Shown one piece after another: positions 23,887 to 32,200 of a stretch of DNA of 37,355 nt; the stretch's first letter is position 1; each line of letters starts with the position of its first letter. The stretch spans positions 1 to 37,355 of the forward strand of contig DASWYF010000043.1 in assembly GCA_036405135.1 (NCBI GenBank). Direction: 5' to 3'. Origin of the DNA: Verrucomicrobiia bacterium. GTDB taxonomy: Bacteria; Verrucomicrobiota; Verrucomicrobiia; Limisphaerales; JAEYXS01. The notes under the pieces were generated by a model, which saw only the letters and a list, made by a program, of their open reading frames with translations, did no database searches and was not told where the DNA came from. A program made the position numbers and the translations under genes.

Positions 23887-24010
23887 AACTCACCCAAGCA
23901 AACTCAGCCCACCCCCGCTAAATGCCCCCCGCAAGAAATTCCCCCTCATTCCCCACCCCAGAGGGAAGACAGCTTGCAGCCGTGATCGCTGGACATGCTA
24001 AAAATTCTCC

Positions 24011-24036
24011 GAACCATTCCCTCTCCCCCTTCGTAA
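24011..24036 (+). promoter_or_regulatory. Candidate ECF-sigma promoter
   Basis: GAACC (24011-24015) and CGTAA (24032-24036) are separated by exactly 16 bases, the arrangement of the -35 and -10 elements used by many ECF sigma factors. It would start a transcript about 45 bases before the ATG of the secreted Arg/Gly-rich protein. An ECF sigma gene lies 1 kb downstream. Confidence 0.45.
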
Positions 24037-24090
24037 CACTCATGAACCTGCATCCGGGCGAGTCCGGTGCGAGACACCAAAACCAGTGTT

Positions 24091-24828
24091 ATGAAGCAGA
24101 CCATCTTACTTTGCAGCCTGACTGCCGCCCTCCTGAGCGGCCTGACCGCCACCGCGCAACCAACTGATAAGGAACAGCCTCCGCGCGAAGGTGACCGCCC
24201 TGGCATACGCCGTGAACAACCCGGCGAACGCGTCGCCCGCCCCGATGGCGAACGCAATCTGCGTAACGGCCCACGTGATGGTGAACAAGTTACCCCCCGT
24301 GGTCCTCGCGATGGCGGCGGTGCCCGTCCGGAAATGCGTCGTGAGGGCCCTCCACCCCAGCATCGTGAAGGTGACCGCGTAGCCCCTCAAGGCCAAGGCC
24401 GCCCCGAGATGCGTCGCGATGGTGATCGCCCGGCCGGTGGTGCTCCGCGTGAAGGCGATCGCGTCGGTCAGCCGCCTCGTGGCCCCCGTGATGGCTTCGC
24501 ACCACAAGGCAGCCCTCGCGATGGTCAACGCCCTCAAATCGAACCACGTGATGGCCAGCGTCCACCCATGCAAAATCGTGACGGTGTGCGTCCCCAAGGT
24601 AATGCGCCGCGTGAAGGCTTCCGCCCGCAAGGCCAAGGCGCTCCCCGCGAGGGACAAGGTGCTGCCCCACGTCCGCAGATGCGTGATGGCGGTCAACGCC
24701 CGCCTAATGGTGACCGCCAAATTGATGGCCAGCGCCCGCCGCAACGCCGCCCGGAAGGTGATCGCCCCGAAGGACAACGCCGCGAAGGCGAAGGTCGCCC
24801 ACAACGTCCGCCCGTGGAACGCGAATAA
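24091..24828 (+). CDS. Secreted low-complexity Arg/Gly/Pro/Asp/Gln-rich protein
   Basis: The ATG at 24091 gives 245 residues starting with a clear signal peptide (MKQTILLCSLTAALLSGLTATAQ). The frame runs eight codons further up from a GTG, which would spoil the signal. The mature part has no globular segment. It is a chain of short degenerate units of the form PR(D/E)GxRP, with variants REGDRV, RDGQRPP and REGQGA. Lysine, aromatic residues and cysteine are almost absent, and Arg is balanced by Asp and Glu. It should be fully disordered. It has an ECF-like promoter and lies next to an ECF sigma operon whose last gene has a similar segment. Possible roles are polyanion binding, matrix or condensate formation; none is shown. 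Confidence 0.75.
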   Translation: MKQTILLCSLTAALLSGLTATAQPTDKEQPPREGDRPGIRREQPGERVARPDGERNLRNGPRDGEQVTPRGPRDGGGARPEMRREGPPPQHREGDRVAPQGQGRPEMRRDGDRPAGGAPREGDRVGQPPRGPRDGFAPQGSPRDGQRPQIEPRDGQRPPMQNRDGVRPQGNAPREGFRPQGQGAPREGQGAAPRPQMRDGGQRPPNGDRQIDGQRPPQRRPEGDRPEGQRREGEGRPQRPPVERE

Positions 24829-24864
24829 AGGGCTCATCCATGCACTGCCTCCGAAATCCAGTGA

Positions 24865-24945
24865 ACTTGAGAAAGCAAAGAAACGCTCCATCCCCCTCGC
24901 CCCTCGGAGGGGAGAGGGCCGGGGTGAGGGGTGCCGGGCTTCCTC
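24865..24945. repeat. CCCTC-hairpin repeat (family B, copy 4)
   Basis: CCCTC-G-CCCCTC and GAGGGG-A-GAGGG pair around a single G, followed by CCGGGGTGAGGGGTGCC. The left flank GAGAAAGCAAAGAAACGCTC matches copy 2. It occupies most of the gap between the low-complexity gene and the sigma gene, so these probably are not one simple transcript. Confidence 0.8.
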
Positions 24946-25029
24946 TCCTTCCTTGGCGGGAGCAGGATGCATCCGCAAGTAAGTTGCAAAGCTGACAAGC
25001 ACACAAATTTAAGGCACGCTACCGAAAAC

Positions 25030-25623
25030 ATGGGCACCATCCTGAACACGCTGTTTTCGCTCTCCGATGAGCAGGCAATGTGGCGCGTGCAGCAACACGC
25101 GGATGAAGATGCCTTTGCCCAATTGGTGCGGCGGTGGGAATCGCCCATCCGGAATCTCTGTGTGCGGATGACGGGCGATCTGCACAAGGGCGAAGACCTC
25201 ACGCAAGAGGCGTTCGTCCGGGTCTTTGAAAAACGGTCCATGTATCAGCCGGATGCGAAATTCTCCACCTGGCTTTGGCGCATCGCCCTGAACCTCTGCT
25301 ACGATGAACAACGCCGCATCAAACGTCGCAGTGAGACCGCGCTGGAGAATGAAGAAGGCGAAACGGTCGTGGAACTGGTGACGGACGCCAGCGGCCCGGC
25401 CGATCAGGCGGAAGCAGGTGAACGCGCCGACATGGTCCGACGCGCTTTGGTAAGGCTGCCTGAGACCTATCGCACCGTGCTCGTGCTGCGGCACTATGAA
25501 GGATTGAAATTCCGCGAGATCGCCGACGTGCTCGATATCCCGGAAGGCACCGTGAAGTCCCGCATGGTGGAAGCGCTGGGCCAGATGGAACGGCTTTTGA
25601 AGAACGACGTGAGTTTGACTTAA
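25030..25623 (+). CDS. ECF-type RNA polymerase sigma factor
   Basis: I chose the ATG that yields MGTILNTLFSLSDEQAMWRV (197 residues); upstream in-frame starts lie in or near a dispersed repeat. Region 2 (about residues 22-93) includes DEDAFAQLVRRW, DLTQEAFVRVF and the FSTWLWRIALNLCYDEQRR promoter-melting helix. Region 4 (about 137-188) has the helix-turn-helix LKFREIADVLDIPEGTVKSRM. The linker is acidic. Length and domain order match the sigma-E/RpoE-like group. The next gene, 18 bases on, is a zinc-finger anti-sigma factor, so activity is probably set by an envelope signal. The promoter at 24011 is a candidate target. Confidence 0.93.
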   Translation: MGTILNTLFSLSDEQAMWRVQQHADEDAFAQLVRRWESPIRNLCVRMTGDLHKGEDLTQEAFVRVFEKRSMYQPDAKFSTWLWRIALNLCYDEQRRIKRRSETALENEEGETVVELVTDASGPADQAEAGERADMVRRALVRLPETYRTVLVLRHYEGLKFREIADVLDIPEGTVKSRMVEALGQMERLLKNDVSLT

Positions 25624-25641
25624 TTAAATTTGAACAGGCTT

Positions 25642-26193
25642 ATGAAACATCCGACGCAAGAAGAATGGATGGACTACCTCTACAACGAGGCGCCCGCGAA
25701 TGAACGCGCGAAACTCTCCGCACATCTGGCCGCGTGCCCGGAGTGCCGCACCCAAGTGCAAGGCTGGCAGAAGACGATGACCTCGCTGGATACTTGGCAA
25801 CCGGCCGTGAAGGAAGCTCCAGCCTTCCGTTGGATGCCCGCCATCCGTTGGGCTACTGCCGCGATGATCATGCTGAGCTTTGGTTTCACGCTCAGCCGGA
25901 TGACCACGCCGAAAGTGGATGTCGCCGCTGTGGAAGCTCAAGTGCGCGCACAACTCACCGCAGAAGTGAAGCAACAGATGCAGCAGAGCATGGCGGAGTT
26001 CACCGCCGCACAAGCCAAGCAACGCGTGGAAGACCAGCAACAAGTGGTGCAGACCCTGCGCCAGATGGAAGCACAACGGCTCGCCGATATCGCCTCCCTG
26101 CGTTATGACATGGAGAGCCTCGCCATGTCCGCTCATCTCCTGCCTTCCACCGGCAATGAAAAACTCACCGCTCAAATCAGTATCGAGAAGTAA
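25642..26193 (+). CDS. Zinc-finger anti-sigma factor, membrane-anchored
   Basis: From the ATG at 25642 (a TTG four codons earlier is less likely) the protein has 183 residues. The N-terminal anti-sigma domain has the HxxxCxxC zinc motif: His28, Cys32 and Cys35 in HLAACPECR. One membrane helix follows (about residues 68-86, WATAAMIMLSFGFTL). The outer part is a long Gln/Ala/Glu-rich helix (AVEAQVRAQLTAEVKQQMQQ onward, to about residue 150) that should form a coiled coil and may sense or oligomerise. By family knowledge it would hold the sigma factor until a signal releases it. Position between the sigma gene and a secreted protein gene fits a three-gene operon. Confidence 0.9.
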   Translation: MKHPTQEEWMDYLYNEAPANERAKLSAHLAACPECRTQVQGWQKTMTSLDTWQPAVKEAPAFRWMPAIRWATAAMIMLSFGFTLSRMTTPKVDVAAVEAQVRAQLTAEVKQQMQQSMAEFTAAQAKQRVEDQQQVVQTLRQMEAQRLADIASLRYDMESLAMSAHLLPSTGNEKLTAQISIEK

Positions 26194-26206
26194 GTAAGGA
26201 TTTTCT

Positions 26207-27187
26207 ATGAAGAACGGCACATTAGTTTACAGCCTCTCCGCCGCCACTCTCGGATTGCTTTGCTGCTTTGAAGCATCATTGCTGACCGCTCAGGAACAGG
26301 ACCAGCAGCCCCGAGAATTCCAAGGGGAACGCCCGCAACGTCCCAAGCAGGGTCCGCCAGGACAACCCGGTCAACGGCCTGAGCGCGGTGGTGATCGCCA
26401 AGGACCTGGGGATGGCAACCGCCCTCAGGAAGGCAGTTATCAAGGCGGGCGCCCCAACCCTGCCGCGATGCTCATGCGCATGTCCGGCCGCATCCTCATC
26501 GTCGCCCCGGCGGCTGAGGCGAAAGCACAGCAGGAAGTAGAAGAGGATATGACCACGATGCTGCATCTCGTGGAGCGCGTGATCGAGAAAGACTTGGGCA
26601 GCGGCGCTTCAGGCGATGAGATGGGCAATTATCGCGGCATTCCCACACTGCTAAGCAGTGACAGCCGCGCCACCTATCTGGATGACTACGGCGTCATCTT
26701 CACGCTGCGCACCACACAGGTTTTGAATGGCCCGGCCAATGCCGAGAAACCTGTGCCACAGCCCGGACCACGCGGCACTCAATGGGAACGCGCCCGTCAG
26801 GAACTCTACGGCGAACGCAGTGGAGATGTCCCGCGTGACTTCGGCAGCCATCGCCAATATGACGCCGCGAAAGTCGCTGCCCTGAAAGAATCTCTGCTCT
26901 CACTGTTGCGCGACGCCTCAAACCTGCGTCATCTGAAACCAGATCAAAGCGTGGCGGTCATCCTGACAGGTTCACCGTCCTTGGCGGGCTTGCGTCCGGG
27001 CAGCAACAACAATGCACAGGCCGAAGAAACACCGCGAGATGGTTCCCCTCTGGAACGCTTCCGCACCCAACTCACCCGCTCCACCACATTGGTCTTGCGC
27101 GCCAAGAAAGCGGACATCGACGCCTTCGCCCAAGGTCGCCTCACCATCGAACAGTTCAAAGGCAAAGTGAGCGTGGTAAATAATTGA
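26207..27187 (+). CDS. Secreted protein with disordered Arg/Pro/Gln-rich N terminus and unknown globular domain
   Basis: The 326-residue precursor starts MKNGTLVYSLSAATLGLLCCFEASLLTAQ, a signal peptide of about 28 residues. Residues 30-85 are Gln/Arg/Pro/Gly-rich, close in composition to the protein encoded at 24091. A globular part follows (about 88-326): SGRILIVAPAAEAKAQQEVEEDM, a central DDYGVIFTLRTTQVL strand pair, SVAVILTGSPSLAG and a final TTLVLRAKKADIDAFAQGRL. I cannot place this domain; it looks like an alternating alpha/beta fold. The gene follows the anti-sigma gene by 13 bases and is presumably in the same operon, so it is probably either a signal sensor or an output of the sigma factor. 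Confidence 0.82.
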   Translation: MKNGTLVYSLSAATLGLLCCFEASLLTAQEQDQQPREFQGERPQRPKQGPPGQPGQRPERGGDRQGPGDGNRPQEGSYQGGRPNPAAMLMRMSGRILIVAPAAEAKAQQEVEEDMTTMLHLVERVIEKDLGSGASGDEMGNYRGIPTLLSSDSRATYLDDYGVIFTLRTTQVLNGPANAEKPVPQPGPRGTQWERARQELYGERSGDVPRDFGSHRQYDAAKVAALKESLLSLLRDASNLRHLKPDQSVAVILTGSPSLAGLRPGSNNNAQAEETPRDGSPLERFRTQLTRSTTLVLRAKKADIDAFAQGRLTIEQFKGKVSVVNN

Positions 27188-27189
27188 GG

Positions 27190-27450
27190 GTTCTTAAAAA
27201 GTTAAAAGGGTTGAATCGTTTTCCGATTCGATTGAACGCAGCCAAGGTTTGTGAGTCTGAGTCAAGAGCACTCTACGACTGAAAATCTCGTCCGCCCGTG
27301 ACGGCAAAAAATTCTGAAAGCAGGCAACAAATGTTCTCCCTCTCCTCTAATGAGGAGAGGGCCGGGGTGAGGAGTGAGCGCACCAACGGATTCTCGAACT
27401 GGCTGCAGTGTCCAGTCACACCCGGTTCAATCTTTTAACGATTTAACGGC
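27190..27450. repeat. Split copy of the A/T-rich hairpin repeat (family D) between convergent genes
   Basis: The left arm, AAGTTAAAAGGGTTGAATCG (27199-27218), is complementary to the right arm around GGTTCAATCTTTTAACGATT (27424-27443), which continues TAACGG. About 200 bases lie between, including a family B hairpin and a small GAATCG/CGATTC hairpin at 27213-27229. The right arm supplies the stop codon of the cytochrome-DUF1080 gene. Confidence 0.6.
27338..27385. repeat. CCCTC-hairpin repeat (family B, copy 5)
   Basis: A perfect 10-bp stem, CCCTCTCCTC (27338-27347) and GAGGAGAGGG (27352-27361), closes a TAAT loop and is followed by CCGGGGTGAGGAGTGAG. It sits inside the split family D element. 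Confidence 0.8.
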
Positions 27451-29209
27451 TCTTCCCCGTCTTCAGTTCCGCCTTGAGCGGATTCAATTCCAGTTGAACC
27501 TTCCGCAAGCGTATCTCAAAAGGGACATTTCCTGAGTGCAGTTGGAAGGCGATGATACCCTGCCGCTTGCCGGCAGTATCTTCCATGTCCACACACGTCT
27601 GGCCATTGATAGCAGTCTTGATGTGGCTGCCCACCGCCACGATCTCATAAGTGTTCCAATCGTCTTTCTTCACATGCTTGTCGCCATCCTCTTTCCAGAG
27701 CAGTGCGCGGCCATGTTCTTCGTAGAGCTTGCCCCACCAGCCCACGCCGATGTCTGCTTGATAGCCTTTCACTTCACCATCAGGCAATGCCTCACTACGG
27801 AACTGGATGCCGCTATTACCAGCATTGGGCGCGAGCTTCACTTCCACGATGAGACGGAAATCTCCCACAGCCAAAGGCGCCACGAGCCATTCGTTTTTCT
27901 TCAAGGCCGGGCTGGTGCCGATGAGTTCACCGTTCTCCACTTTCCAATTCCCCTTCGCACCAGACCAACCATCGAGGTTCTTGCCGTTGAAGAACTGATC
28001 CACGTTATCCTTCGTCGCCAGCATCGGCACTTGCCCTTTCGTGGCGAGATAAGCGATGAGGTCGCCCACTTCTTTCTCCGTGAGTTGCTCCACCAGACCT
28101 TCCGGCATCATGGAAAGTTCACTGGGACGAATGGCGGCGACATCTTTACGCGGGAGAGAAAGTGTTTCGTTCGCGCTGGCGATGGTGATGACCTGCTCCG
28201 TCTGCTGTTTGATGATGCCGGTAATCACGCGATCATCCTTCATCTCCACAGTGGATGTCTTGTAATCCAGCGGGATCTCGGCGTTCGGATCGAGGATGTT
28301 GTGGAGGATGTAATCGAGATCGGCGCGATTGGAGCCGGTGATGTCCGGGCCGATCTTGCCGCCTTCGCCGTAGAGCGTGTGGCATTGCCCGCAAGTGCGC
28401 GTGTAGATTGCGCGGCCATTCATCGCATCATCGCGACGACCAGGCGTCTGGATGAGTTTTTTGTATTTGGCGATCTCTGCGATTTTCTCCGCCGGAGTGG
28501 CGCGGATGGTTCCCCAGACTTTCTCCACCTGCTGCGTGATGTCCGCCTGGTTCAGATCGCGCAACTGGCGGACGATATCCGCCGAAAGATCTTTGCGATC
28601 AATGCGATTTTGCTCCACCGCAGAGAGCATCGTGCGCGCATGAGAGACGCGTGAAGCGAGGGCGATAAGCGCATCGCGCTTCTCCGCAGCAGATAAGCCC
28701 GGATAAACCTGCACAAGAATGCGTGCGATGGATGGCTCTGCGAAAGCGCCAGAGGCTTTAATGGCCGCACCGCGCACAGCGGCATCGTTCAGCAGAGCGG
28801 GCAGCAATTGTTCCAATTGGGAATCCTTCGCCGCGACGAGAGCCTGCAAAGCATTGATGCGATCGGCAGGTTTTGCAGAACTGTTTTTCAACTGCTCGCG
28901 CAGATCGGCGAGCGCGGCGGAACTGCCGAAGATAAGCGAGAGGTTCTTCGTCAGCTCTTGCACTTTCGCATTCGGGCTTTGGCTGAGCTTCTTTGATGCC
29001 GCCTCCCAACCGGTCGGCATCATCACACGGCCTTGGCCTTTCAAGCCGTCGCTGATGCCTTTCAGGATGTCCAACTGCACTTGGGCATCCTCTGTCTGCG
29101 CGAGCACCTGCACCAAAGGCGAGAGCGTATCGCGAGAAGATTGCGCGAAAGCGGAAGTGGCAAGGGCGACGCTCACCGTCGCGGCCATTACATGCTTAAA
29201 GAGTGTCAT
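27443..29209 (-). CDS. Periplasmic HEAT-repeat, cytochrome c and DUF1080 (3-keto-disaccharide hydrolase) protein
   Basis: The 588-residue precursor has a signal peptide (MTLFKHVMAATVSVALATSAFA). Residues about 25-250 are helical HEAT-like repeats. A cytochrome c domain follows with Cys273, Cys276 and His277 (CGQCH) and a likely distal ligand in the SELSMMPEGL stretch. The C-terminal 200 residues are a DUF1080 domain (FFNGKNLDGWSG, GNSGIQFRSEAL, WNTYEIVAVGSHIKTAINGQ), a jelly-roll found in 3-keto-glycoside hydrolases. It starts 14 bases after a giant PVC dehydrogenase gene ends, so electrons from sugar oxidation could pass to this heme while the keto-sugar is cleaved by DUF1080. The final codon and stop lie in a dispersed repeat. 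Confidence 0.9.
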   Translation of the reverse strand: MTLFKHVMAATVSVALATSAFAQSSRDTLSPLVQVLAQTEDAQVQLDILKGISDGLKGQGRVMMPTGWEAASKKLSQSPNAKVQELTKNLSLIFGSSAALADLREQLKNSSAKPADRINALQALVAAKDSQLEQLLPALLNDAAVRGAAIKASGAFAEPSIARILVQVYPGLSAAEKRDALIALASRVSHARTMLSAVEQNRIDRKDLSADIVRQLRDLNQADITQQVEKVWGTIRATPAEKIAEIAKYKKLIQTPGRRDDAMNGRAIYTRTCGQCHTLYGEGGKIGPDITGSNRADLDYILHNILDPNAEIPLDYKTSTVEMKDDRVITGIIKQQTEQVITIASANETLSLPRKDVAAIRPSELSMMPEGLVEQLTEKEVGDLIAYLATKGQVPMLATKDNVDQFFNGKNLDGWSGAKGNWKVENGELIGTSPALKKNEWLVAPLAVGDFRLIVEVKLAPNAGNSGIQFRSEALPDGEVKGYQADIGVGWWGKLYEEHGRALLWKEDGDKHVKKDDWNTYEIVAVGSHIKTAINGQTCVDMEDTAGKRQGIIAFQLHSGNVPFEIRLRKVQLELNPLKAELKTGKSR

Positions 29210-29223
29210 GGAATTGAAGCGGA

Positions 29224-32200
29224 TTATTTGGCAGCGGCTACGGTCTTGTTATCCATCGTCAAGCGGCGGGCGATGTATTCACGCACCACGGGAATCTTGG
29301 ATTTGGAGATGAGATTGATCGCGAGTGCTGGCTGCTCGGCAACCACCGGTTCCGTCGCATACCAATACATCAACGGGAGGTTATGATCTTTCGCGTCTTC
29401 GGCGTGAGAGAGGAGACCTTCGAGGATTTCTGCGCGTTGGATAGCCGGAATACGTTGAATCGCCGAGGCGAGATAGAGGCGCACCATGGCGGAAGAGTCT
29501 TTCTGAGCCATGTCCTTGAACAACTTCAAGAACTTGTCCGAAACCAGCTCGTTCTCGCCAAGCAACTGAATCGTCCAGGCTCTGGCGTAATCATCACCCT
29601 TGGTCAGAAGAGTCTCAGAAAGAGAGCTGTCCAAGTTGCCGGTAGCATGCAATGTCCAAAGAGCGCGGAGCTTGTGATGGCTCTCTTTGCCTTCCAACAC
29701 AGTTTTACGGAGTTCCGCGACGGCATCCTTGGCCAAAGCTTTCTTGGCACTCCGTTCCTGCAACAGACGTTTCGCTGTGCGCGCATACCATTCATTGGGA
29801 TGCGTCTGATACTTTGCCAATTCAATATCCGATGCTTTCGCTAAATCCACCCTGTTCACCTTCTGATCATTGTAAACCACCTTGAAAACCCGTCCATTGC
29901 TGCGGTCATGCACTTCGGGTTCACCGCGATGGCATTGCTGCTTGTCATACCAGTCGATCATGTAAACGGAACCATCCTGATCGTATTTCAGGTTGATGAT
30001 CTGAGACCAGCGGTCATTGAAGTTCGCGAAATCCGGCGAGTGCTTGCCCACGTAACCAGAACCAGTGCGTGTGGGATTGTCCACGTTGATGCGTTGGCCG
30101 TGGATGTTGTTCATAAACACCTTGCCGTGATATTCCGCAGGCCAGCTTCCACCGAGATAGCACATGAGACCGGAATGCGCATGTCCGCCACCCGCTGAGT
30201 CCGAGCGGTTGTTACCGCTATGCGGCGTATTGCCTACGTAGTGGACGTGATCACCATGGGTCTTGATGTCATCGAAGATATAAGGATGCTGCGGACGCAA
30301 GGCGCCCTTGCTAAAGTCTTGCGCGAAGTAATCCGGCACGATGCGTTTCATCTCCGCGACGCTCGCAGGATTGTGCGCGCCCGCCTGGCGTTGATAGCGG
30401 CCACCCTGGATGATGTGCCAGAAGTGTGGGATCACGCAGGCTTCGATGAACGCGTGTCCATATTCATTGAAGTCCAAGCCCCAAGGATTGCTGGTGCCTT
30501 CGGCAAAGAGCTCGAACTTATGCTTCGTGGGATGATAACGCCAGATGCCCGCATTGATGAACTGGCGCGTGCTTTCCGGATCGCCCGGCTTCTTCACGTG
30601 TGAGTGCGTGAACACACCATGGCAACCGTAGAGCCAGCCATCCGGTCCCCATGTGAAAGAGTTCAACGTCTCATGCGTATCCTGATAAGCCCAACCTTCG
30701 AGGAGAATCTGCGGTTTGCCTGCGGGCTTGGGCTCATCGCTTTCCTGCACGGGGATGAACATCAGATGCGGAGCCGCACCGACATACACACCACCGAAAC
30801 CGTATTCGATACCCGTGACAAAATTTAGATTTTCGATGAACACCGTGCGCTTGTCGAACTTGTGATCCCCATTCGTGTCTTCAAACACGAGGATGCGATC
30901 CGTCCCCTGCCCATCCGGTTTGCGCTTCGGATAATCATAATTCTCCACCACCCAGAGCCGGCCACGGTCATCGAGGCAGAAAGCAACGGGCTGCTTCACA
31001 TCCGGTTCACCGGCGAAGAGATGTGCTTTGAAACCTTTCGGCAGCGTCATCTCCTTGGCGGCGGCTTCGGGAGAAAGGCCGGAAAATTTCACGTCATCGA
31101 TAGGAGCGGGTGGAGTCGCGGTGGCCATGGGCGCACCAGCACCGACGGGCTTGCGCGCTGCCGTGTTCGCCGTACCGAAATCCGGCTTGCTGGCGTAGAA
31201 TTTGAAATCATCAAAATTGATGTGGCCCCAGTGGCCTTGGTGTTCATCCGTGAGGCGGATGAAAATCTCTTTGCCCTGATGCGGCTGCAGATCGATGAGC
31301 ACCGGAGTCATTTTCTCCGTGGCATTGTTGCTCTTTTGAAAAGCCGCACCATCGAAACCGGCGGAAGTGAAGATCGCCTTACCCGTCACCACATCGACCA
31401 GATCCACGCGTGTGTTTTCATAAGGAGCAGCGGCCACCAAGAAAGCCGCCCATGGATGCGTGACCTTGAAAGGAGCGGAGGTCAACGTGCCCGTGCCCGG
31501 ATCACGCGTCACTTCATAAGTGCCTACCCAGTATTTCCCAGCATGGTTGCTGATGAAATCATTGCGGCGCGCATTCACCACATCGCCCTGCATCGGCTGC
31601 TTGTTGAAGGCATCTCCTTTCGCCGTCCAATCACTCAAGTCACCTTTCTCGAAATCCAGATTCAACGCCTTGCCATCCTTGCCGACCGGCAAGATGCCAT
31701 TCGGAGCGGGATTGGGATTTGGCTTCACCTCCGCCTGTTTCGGGGCCGGAGTAACACCTGTACGAGGAACCACTTTATCCGGTGCAAGTCCGCCATCCTT
31801 CACCTCATGCAAAACTTTAGGCTGCGCCTTTTCCCATTCCGCTTTGCTCACTTTCTTCGACTCTTGCAGCAGGACGAACGTGCCTTTCTTATTACCCACC
31901 ACGAGGTCAGGCAGCTTGTCCTTGTTCACATCACCCACGACGACTTGCGTGCCTACGCCAGAATTGTCATCGATAAGATGCGGCACCCAAGCAATGCTCT
32001 TGTCCGCCTTGCGCACGAGCTTGAACCAGTAGCTCACGGCAGGGGCACCTGCCTCCGCATCACCCGTGGCACCATGCGCCCAGAAACGTTTGCCGGTGAC
32101 GATGTCCTTGAGACCATCGCCATCCATATCGATGAGTTCCATCGCGTGGAGCTGGGAGAATTTCACGCCGTAGCGGTTCTCCTGCGGCTCCTTGTTCATG

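Noticed and set aside
24931..25029. Longer start of the ECF sigma factor.
   Set aside because: The GTG start lies within a family B repeat and the extra 33 residues show no sigma-like sequence.
21325..27385. Multiple similar hairpins, considered as a CRISPR array.
   Set aside because: Copies are kilobases apart, differ in stem and loop, lie in both orientations and have no regular spacers or cas genes.
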